Below are positions 58,593-64,000 of a stretch of 64,000 nt of DNA, in pieces. The position numbers and the translations under genes were made by a program. How positions within the stretch are numbered: the first letter of the stretch is position 1; every line of letters begins with the position of its first letter. Source of the DNA: Pantanalinema sp. GBBB05 (GTDB lineage Bacteria; Cyanobacteriota; Cyanobacteriia; Leptolyngbyales; Leptolyngbyaceae); NCBI GenBank assembly GCA_016743235.1, contig VRZD01000007.1, forward strand, positions 1-64,000, written 5' to 3'. The notes under the pieces were generated by a model. That model did no database searches and had not been told where the DNA came from. It saw only the letters and a list, made by a program, of their open reading frames with translations.

Positions 58593-59015
58593 ATGGATTG
58601 TATCCATCTCACCGGAATTCGTAGCTATGGCTACATTGGGGCGCTGCCAGAGGAACAGGTTTTGGGGCAGTGGTTCGAAGTTGACTTAATCCTATGGCTG
58701 GATCTGTCCCTCGCTGGGCAGAGCGATCAACTTCAGGACACCTTTGATTATCGATCGGCAATCGCAACGGTACAGCAGCTGATCAATACCGCTCAATTTG
58801 CCTTATTGGAACGGTTGGCTAGCGCGATCGCCAACGCGATTTTATTTCCTAGCCCACCAGCAGATTCCGGTTTAGTGCAGCAAGTGCAGGTGCGGTTAAC
58901 CAAATTAGCGGCTCCCATCCCGAATTTTGGCGGCAAGGTGACTGTAGAAATTCAGCGATCGCGATCCACCGAACGTGGGAGTCAAGTTACAGGAAGTTTA
59001 CAAGCTTTATCATGA
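58593..59015 (+). CDS. folB: Dihydroneopterin aldolase
   Basis: 140 residues. Starts MDCIHLTGIRSYGYIGALPE; E and Y in that region and FDYRSAIATVQQLI, ALLERLASAIANAIL, and the C-terminal KVTVEIQRS match FolB. Converts dihydroneopterin to hydroxymethyl-dihydropterin in folate synthesis. Single gene beside the tRNAs. Confidence 0.88.
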   Translation: MDCIHLTGIRSYGYIGALPEEQVLGQWFEVDLILWLDLSLAGQSDQLQDTFDYRSAIATVQQLINTAQFALLERLASAIANAILFPSPPADSGLVQQVQVRLTKLAAPIPNFGGKVTVEIQRSRSTERGSQVTGSLQALS

Positions 59016-59223
59016 TGGACTAACTAAGGGAGCAAATTAACTCAACTACTTGATAGTTGGGGATTTCAGGGCTGATAACAGGTGGCTGTTATGGCGTCTA
59101 ATTGGCTGGTTTTCCACCAGAATGCTGCCAACACCTCTAGAGATCGATCGAAAAACTACCTACCGTCAGCCCAGATTTCTGATAGAATCTTATGAAAAGT
59201 TAACAATTATTCTTTAGTCCCTC

Positions 59224-60210
59224 ATGAATGTATTGGTTGTTGGTGCGACTGGCACGTTAGGCAGACAAGTAACCCGTCGGGCGTTAGATGAGGGCTATCA
59301 GGTGCGCTGCTTGGTACGCAGCATGAAGAAAGCGGCGTTTTTGAAAGAGTGGGGCGCTGAACTGGTACGGGGAGACTTGTGCGAGCCAGAAACACTGAAA
59401 CCTGCCTTAGAGGGCATTACAGCGGTAATTGATGCGGCAACGGCAAGAGCGACAGATTCACTGGGGGTAAAAGATGTTGATTGGCAGGGGAATGTCAATC
59501 TGATTCAAGCCGCTAAAGCCGCTAAAGTCGATCGCTTCATCTTTTTTTCAATTCTGGATGCCGAAAAATATCCCCAAGTGCCCTTGATGGAAATTAAGCA
59601 CTGCGTAGAGCAATTTTTGGCGGAATCTGGCTTAAACTACACGATTTTGCGTCCTTGTGGATTTCTGCAAGGCTTGATCGGTCAGTACGCGATCCCAATC
59701 CTAGAGGGGCAAGCGGTTTGGGTCATGGGGAATGCCTCCCCGATCGCTTATATGGATACTCAGGATATTGCTAAATTTGCAGTACGTGCCCTAGGTGTAC
59801 CAGAAACGGTGAATCGATCGTTTCCAGTCGTTGGTTCCCGCGCCTGGAGTGGGGATGAGATTATTCGGCTCTGTGAGCGCTTATCTAAGCGAGACGCGAA
59901 GGTTACCCGGGTGCCGATGAATCTGCTTCAAGTCGTGCGCCGCATTACTCGCGTTTTTCAGTGGACATGGAATGTGTCCGACCGGCTGGCATTTGCCGAA
60001 GTGGTGGCAACCGGTAAACCTCTGACAGCCACGATGACCGATACCTATACTACCTTTGGGCTGGAGCCAAAAGACATCACAACGCTAGAAGCGTATATGC
60101 AAGAGTACTTTGATCGCATTCTGAAGAAATTGCGAGAACTGGATTACGAGCAGGCAAAAGCCAAACAGAAAAAAGTGGATAGCAAAAAGAAAACCTATCC
60201 CAGATTTTGA
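59224..60210 (+). CDS. ycf39: Ycf39 (HCF244-like), PSII assembly NAD(P)-binding protein
   Basis: 328 residues, atypical short-chain dehydrogenase/NmrA fold. Rossmann motif VVGATGTLGRQVTRRALDEG; the segments KHCVEQFLAESGLNYTILRP and FPVVGSRAWSGDEIIRLCER are conserved. Ycf39 binds with Hli proteins and helps load chlorophyll onto newly made D1. An hli gene also lies in this window. Confidence 0.93.
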   Translation: MNVLVVGATGTLGRQVTRRALDEGYQVRCLVRSMKKAAFLKEWGAELVRGDLCEPETLKPALEGITAVIDAATARATDSLGVKDVDWQGNVNLIQAAKAAKVDRFIFFSILDAEKYPQVPLMEIKHCVEQFLAESGLNYTILRPCGFLQGLIGQYAIPILEGQAVWVMGNASPIAYMDTQDIAKFAVRALGVPETVNRSFPVVGSRAWSGDEIIRLCERLSKRDAKVTRVPMNLLQVVRRITRVFQWTWNVSDRLAFAEVVATGKPLTATMTDTYTTFGLEPKDITTLEAYMQEYFDRILKKLRELDYEQAKAKQKKVDSKKKTYPRF

Positions 60211-60354
60211 CCGCTTTGATTAATTCCGCTGGGAATGTTCGATTCCGACCGATCGTTGATCGCCAGGATCAATCTTGATTGTTCAGAGTCACCACCAGGG
60301 ATGGTATAGTCCCTACATATTTGTTCAATCTGCCCCTCAGTCATAACGTTTAAC

Positions 60355-61272
60355 GTGCCCAAAGCTGGCATCATCTATAACGACATCAAACCGATCGCTT
60401 GTCAAACCGCTCAAGACATCCAAGACAAGCTCACTGCCTGTGGTTGGGAAGTTTACCTGGCAACTGGCGTCGGGGGATTACTGGGCTATTCCAGTCCAGA
60501 AAAGCCCGTTTGTCACAGTGCGATCGACCATCTGAATCCCCCTGGATTCGATGCTGAAATGGCTTTCGCGATCGTCCTGGGCGGTGATGGCACTGTGCTA
60601 TCCGCGTTCCGACAAGTTGCACCCTACGGCATTCCGTTGTTAACAGTTAACACCGGACACATGGGCTTTCTGACAGAAACCTACTTGAATCAATTGCCGC
60701 AGGCTCTGGAAGCTGTTCTGGCCAATCAGTATCAGATTGAAGAACGCAGCATGCTGTCAGTCCAGCTATTCCGAGAGGATTTTTTGCTCTGGGAAGCCCT
60801 GTGCCTGAATGAGATGGCCATCCATCGCGAACCCTTGACCAGTATGTGTCACTTCGAGGTGGAAATTGGGCAACATGCTCCTGTAGATATTGCGGCTGAT
60901 GGCATTATTGTTTCGACTCCCACGGGGTCTACTGCTTACTCGCTGGCAGCAGGAGGTCCTGTGATTACGCCAGGAGTGCCGGTTCTACAACTGGTGCCCA
61001 TTTGTCCTCATTCTTTAGCCTCCCGGGCTTTGGTGTTCTCCAATCAAGAGCCTGTAACGATTTTTCCCGCTAATCTCAGTCGCTTGGTGATGGTCGTGGA
61101 TGGGAATGGGGGGTGCTATGTGCTGCCAGATGATCGCGTCCGAATTCAGCGATCGCCCCATACGGCTCGATTTATCCGGATTAATCCCCCAGAATTTTTC
61201 CATGTCCTGCGCGAAAAGCTAGGTTGGGGCTTACCCCATATTGCCAAGCCAACCTCAGTGGAATTGCCTTAA
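60355..61272 (+). CDS. nadK: NAD kinase
   Basis: 305 residues from GTG 60355. Motif [12 protein letters not shown] and [10 protein letters not shown], then [21 protein letters not shown], are the NAD kinase signatures. It makes NADP from NAD and ATP. Followed by a hairpin terminator and then the nblR-type gene, a conserved cyanobacterial order. Confidence 0.95.
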   Translation: MPKAGIIYNDIKPIACQTAQDIQDKLTACGWEVYLATGVGGLLGYSSPEKPVCHSAIDHLNPPGFDAEMAFAIVLGGDGTVLSAFRQVAPYGIPLLTVNTGHMGFLTETYLNQLPQALEAVLANQYQIEERSMLSVQLFREDFLLWEALCLNEMAIHREPLTSMCHFEVEIGQHAPVDIAADGIIVSTPTGSTAYSLAAGGPVITPGVPVLQLVPICPHSLASRALVFSNQEPVTIFPANLSRLVMVVDGNGGCYVLPDDRVRIQRSPHTARFIRINPPEFFHVLREKLGWGLPHIAKPTSVELP

Positions 61273-61300
61273 GGACGTCTTTGATCCTCAGCGATCGCCA

Positions 61301-61327
61301 AGTTGCCCCTAAAGGCAACTATTTTTT
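61301..61327 (+). terminator. Rho-independent terminator after nadK
   Basis: AGTTGCC pairs perfectly with GGCAACT across a 6-nt loop and is followed by ATTTTTT. Confidence 0.85.
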
Positions 61328-61389
61328 CATAAACATGCTAAAACAAGGAAGAACCATTACCAGGCATAAATACTCACTGGCGACTCCAC

Positions 61390-62085
61390 ATGAACACTGC
61401 TCCTCCTGAAACTAGTTCCTGCATTTTACTTGTGGAAACCGACGATGCCTTGGCTCAGCATGTCAGCCTAGATTTGAAGGAATCTGGCTATGATGCGATC
61501 GTCGCTCAAGATGCGATTAGTGCCTTGCGGCAGGTGCCTGATATGCAGCCATCACTAGTGGTCGTCGATCGCATGTTGGCAGGAGAGTCAGGATTATGGT
61601 TGTGCAGTCGGTTGCGATCGATGGGCATGCGAGTGCCGGTGCTGATGATGATGGCGCGAGATACCTTGGAGGATCGGATTGCCTGTCTGGAAGCGGGAGC
61701 GGATGATTATTTTCTCAAACCCTATCGCACAGATGAATTTTTGAAGTTGGTGCGGTTGTATTTACAGCCTCATGGTCAAGGGAATGAGAAACTGCGATTT
61801 GGAGATCTGGTTCTGGATCTAGCAACCCGGCAGGCTGGGAGAAATGGGCGGACGATCGATCTGACCATGAAAGAATTTGAACTGCTCAAATATTTGATGG
61901 AGCATCCTCGGGAAGTGTTGACCCGCGAGCAAATTCTAGAAAATGTTTGGGGCTATGACTTTATGGGTGAGTCGAATGTAATTGAAGTGTACATTCGGTA
62001 TTTGCGACTTAAGATTGAGGACGAAGGGGAAAAACGGCTGATTCAGACCGTCCGTGGCGTAGGATATGTGCTCCGCGAAGCCTAA
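61390..62085 (+). CDS. nblR: NblR-type response regulator (OmpR family)
   Basis: 231 residues. Receiver domain (1-120) with acidic residues in LLVETDDALAQ, a phospho-Asp candidate in SLVVVDRMLAGESG, and LKPYRTDEF; the Thr/Ser of the switch site is Met (LMMMARDT), as in NblR. DNA-binding winged helix (140-231, DLTMKEFELLKYLMEHPREV; RYLRLKIEDEGEKRLIQTVR). NblR controls phycobilisome breakdown in starvation and high light. The nadK-nblR order supports this. Confidence 0.88.
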   Translation: MNTAPPETSSCILLVETDDALAQHVSLDLKESGYDAIVAQDAISALRQVPDMQPSLVVVDRMLAGESGLWLCSRLRSMGMRVPVLMMMARDTLEDRIACLEAGADDYFLKPYRTDEFLKLVRLYLQPHGQGNEKLRFGDLVLDLATRQAGRNGRTIDLTMKEFELLKYLMEHPREVLTREQILENVWGYDFMGESNVIEVYIRYLRLKIEDEGEKRLIQTVRGVGYVLREA

Positions 62086-62195
62086 TGGTAGCGGTTGCCT
62101 TGGGAACTGAGCGGGGTAATTCACAGTCCGGATTCTGACAGTTTTACGCCAGTGGTTAAACCCTTATGGTCACACCATCAAAGTTGGGAGTTGGA

Positions 62196-62786
62196 ATGAA
62201 GCAATGTCAGCAATTGATGAACTGGTTCAGCGATCGCCCCAGTCGGCAAGTTAAGTTCTGCCTCAATCTAGCTAGTCCTTTGCTGCTCGTAATCGTTCTA
62301 GCTGGATGTGCCTCTATGCCAGGCTCAGCTGTTTCCTCGAATGGGGATAGAACTGTGGCTCAAGATCTGTCTGCTGCTAGCCCGATCGCCCCTGGACCGA
62401 GGCAATCACTTCCCATCACAGCCCAGATGAAAGTGGGTGAGAAGGTAATTCAGCTAGAAGTTGCCCAAACCCCGGACCAACAGCAGATTGGACTGATGAA
62501 CCGGACTGAATTATCTGACGATCGTGGCATGTTGTTTCCGTTTACTCCCCCCCGCCCTGTTGCTTTCTGGATGAAGAATACATTGATTCCGTTAGACATG
62601 ATATTTTTGCGGGATGGCAAGGTGGCACATGTTGCCCGCAATGTCCCTCCCTGTAAAGCTGAGCCTTGTCCTACCTATGGGACACCCGTTGCGATCGATC
62701 AAGTGATTGAACTCCGAGGCGGACGGGCTACCGAATTAGGCATTCAACCGGGCGATCGGCTGCTGGTACAACCACTATCTCCATAA
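62196..62786 (+). CDS. DUF192 lipoprotein
   Basis: 196 residues from ATG 62196 (GGAG upstream). A lipobox VLAGC in LLVIVLAGCASM marks a lipoprotein. The C-terminal DUF192 domain has FWMKNTLIPLDMIFL and GDRLLVQP. The role is unknown. Confidence 0.8.
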   Translation: MKQCQQLMNWFSDRPSRQVKFCLNLASPLLLVIVLAGCASMPGSAVSSNGDRTVAQDLSAASPIAPGPRQSLPITAQMKVGEKVIQLEVAQTPDQQQIGLMNRTELSDDRGMLFPFTPPRPVAFWMKNTLIPLDMIFLRDGKVAHVARNVPPCKAEPCPTYGTPVAIDQVIELRGGRATELGIQPGDRLLVQPLSP

Positions 62787-63354
62787 CGGGTTGTCCGAAA
62801 ATTCACATAATTTCTCAGTTTTTTTTAAGCATCTGCGGTCAATATACGGTAATCTGTCGTGAGATGGAGTTGAGAGTTTGCCAGTTCATCTAAGCTGGGT
62901 GTCTAGATTCTTTTCCAAACCTCTGAGTAGTCGGGGCTTTGGGCTTCAGGACAACTACCTGGCGTAGAAGAATCTCGCAGAGTGGTGTGAGGTAGATCCA
63001 GTTAGATGAGCAGTGGCTAAGCACTTATGCTTGCCTGTAAAGGAGCTATTGCATTGTGATAGCTTCGGTAAGTTTGATTGCAAAAGCTTTTCCCGGCTTG
63101 ATTTCACAGAGTTTCGGTAAAAAAGCTGAAGTGATCCGTACTCATCCATTTACAGTCTGTAGATCTACAGATGTAATCGATGGGCGTCACTGCTTAAGTA
63201 AGCATTAATCTCTTTCAACTACATAAGTCGATCGGATGTTGATTAATCTTGCATCAGCTCGGCTTGGGAGCCAGATCTGAGATTGACCACTGTAACGTTC
63301 CAGATGATTCCCTGAATTACACAATGGTGTCCTATCACAGGAGGTGATATAGGC
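62787..63354. other. Intergenic region, 568 bp
   Basis: No gene seen. It ends in a strong ribosome site (GGAGGTGAT) before the DUF2949 start. Confidence 0.35.
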
Positions 63355-63546
63355 ATGGGACCTTCAACATATGCTCGATTGATTCGATTTCTGCAAGAGG
63401 ATTTAGCTCTATCTACGTCCTCTATCTCGATCGCTCTACGTCATTTAGAGCAGGATCCAGGACCGCTGCCCATGATTTTGTGGCAGTACGGTTTAGTCAC
63501 GCTTGAACAACTTGACCGGATTTATGATTGGCTTGAACAAGCTTAA
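63355..63546 (+). CDS. DUF2949 family small protein
   Basis: 63 residues, strong Shine-Dalgarno GGAGGTG 9-15 nt before the ATG. RLIRFLQEDLALSTSSISIA and LPMILWQYGLVTLEQLDRIY match the small cyanobacterial DUF2949 family. Function unknown. Confidence 0.75.
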   Translation: MGPSTYARLIRFLQEDLALSTSSISIALRHLEQDPGPLPMILWQYGLVTLEQLDRIYDWLEQA

Positions 63547-63677
63547 CTGGCTGCAATTTGCTTGTCCGGGAGGAAAGTTCATGAAGGGATTATGCTCCGG
63601 TATGGATGGAATGAATAGATGTGTTCCCTGGCGATATTTTGATCGATTCACTCAACTCAATCAGGTTCAACAGGATC

Positions 63678-63705
63678 GAAAGCGGGCTAAAGCTAGTCCG
63701 CTTTC
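63678..63705. terminator. Hairpin near end of class V aminotransferase
   Basis: GAAAGCGGGCTA and TAGTCCGCTTTC form a 12-bp stem with one wobble and 4-nt loop, just 13 nt after the aminotransferase stop on the minus strand and downstream of the DUF2949 gene on the plus strand. It lacks a long T run. Confidence 0.5.
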
Positions 63706-63717
63706 TGGTTTAAAAGG

Positions 63718-64000
63718 TTATTGACAGTTAATGACTTTAGCAGCGGCAGTTACTCCTGCTCCGGGTGTGAGGGGATTGTGACCCAGTTCGAGTAGCGTGG
63801 CTTCCAACGCACTCAGAGCCGTCAAAATTTCCCGATCGCTGACATAGCCCAGATGCCCAATCCGTAGGATCTTACCCTTCAAATGATCCTGCCCACCGGC
63901 TAGCATAATTTTGAATCGGTTTTTCATCACGGCTCGAATCGCTTCTGCCTCTAGGCCATCAGGGGGAAATAAGGCGGTTACAGTTGGACTAGCCGCATTT
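63718..64000 (-). CDS. Class V aminotransferase, C-terminal part (5' truncated by window)
   Basis: The frame is open to the window edge, so the gene begins beyond base 64000. The visible 93 residues (PTVTALFPPDGLEAEAIRAV; FKIMLAGGQDHLKGKILRIG; HLGYVSDREILTALSALEAT) are the C-terminal domain of the alanine-glyoxylate/serine-pyruvate class V aminotransferase group, the Arg in ILRIGHLG being a substrate carboxylate ligand. Pyridoxal-phosphate enzyme; substrate not fixed, though photorespiratory glyoxylate transamination is usual. Confidence 0.85.
   Translation of the reverse strand, partial: NAASPTVTALFPPDGLEAEAIRAVMKNRFKIMLAGGQDHLKGKILRIGHLGYVSDREILTALSALEATLLELGHNPLTPGAGVTAAAKVINCQ

Noticed and set aside
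62955..63149. 64-codon minus-strand frame in the 568-bp gap
   Set aside because: No ribosome site and no recognisable feature.
63503..63724. 73-codon open frame after the DUF2949 gene
   Set aside because: It overlaps the end of DUF2949 in another frame, lacks a ribosome site and runs through the hairpin.

Overview
The window comes from a cyanobacterial chromosome. It carries psaI, psbE-psbF-psbL-psbJ with ycf48 and rubA, ndhC-ndhK-ndhJ, a high-light-inducible (Hli) protein gene, ycf39, an nblR-type regulator, a tocopherol cyclase and several cyanobacteria-only DUF families. The octamer GCGATCGC (HIP1) and its core CGATCG recur in most genes, as is typical of many cyanobacteria. I cannot name the genus.

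Layout. 1-3009: 3' end of a nonribosomal peptide synthetase gene (condensation, carrier, thioesterase) followed by a family 2 glycosyltransferase. 3139-12968: two RTX-type calcium-binding repeat proteins flanking a TPR protein and a DUF485/acetate-type symporter pair. 13149-22668: GNAT acetyltransferase, a RecQ-like helicase, a membrane protein, carB, a YbjN-like protein, a decayed-looking stretch, a group 2 sigma factor and a DUF760 protein. 22817-29841: mutY, then a GTP cyclohydrolase II paralogue (URC1-like) and a DUF1688 protein (URC4-like), which point to the URC uracil-catabolic route. They are separated and followed by two AT-rich genes of apparent defence type: an ORF with a HEPN-like C-terminus, and a PUA/EVE-like + TPR + HNH nuclease. 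30007-42538: housekeeping genes (transketolase, RNase PH, adenylate-kinase-like, CobA-like, Delta6-type desaturase, dut with a dCMP deaminase, DinB, tocopherol cyclase). 42833-46864: a 1343-residue secreted-type multidomain putative metalloprotease. 47128-56413: YjbQ, a b561-like membrane protein, hli, an 860-residue cyanobacterial protein, psaI, psbEFLJ-ycf48-rubA and ndhCKJ. 56410-64000: a ProA-like protein lacking the catalytic cysteine, a zinc-ribbon membrane protein, two tandem tRNA-Gly genes, folB, ycf39, nadK, nblR, a DUF192 lipoprotein, a DUF2949 protein and the 3' end of a class V aminotransferase.

How genes work together. rubA, ycf48, psbEFLJ, ycf39, hli and psaI serve photosystem assembly or structure. 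ndhCKJ encodes a peripheral-arm block of NDH-1. dut and the dCMP deaminase overlap, and both produce dUMP. The most interesting accessory block is 24144-29609, where the two defence-like genes alternate with the uracil-catabolism pair. Other points worth checking are enzyme-family members with altered active sites: a Cys-type thioesterase, an adenylate kinase with Arg in the P-loop, a CobA-like protein without a P-loop, and a ProA-like protein without its Cys.

All calls rest on reading the sequence and remembered family features; no database search was possible.
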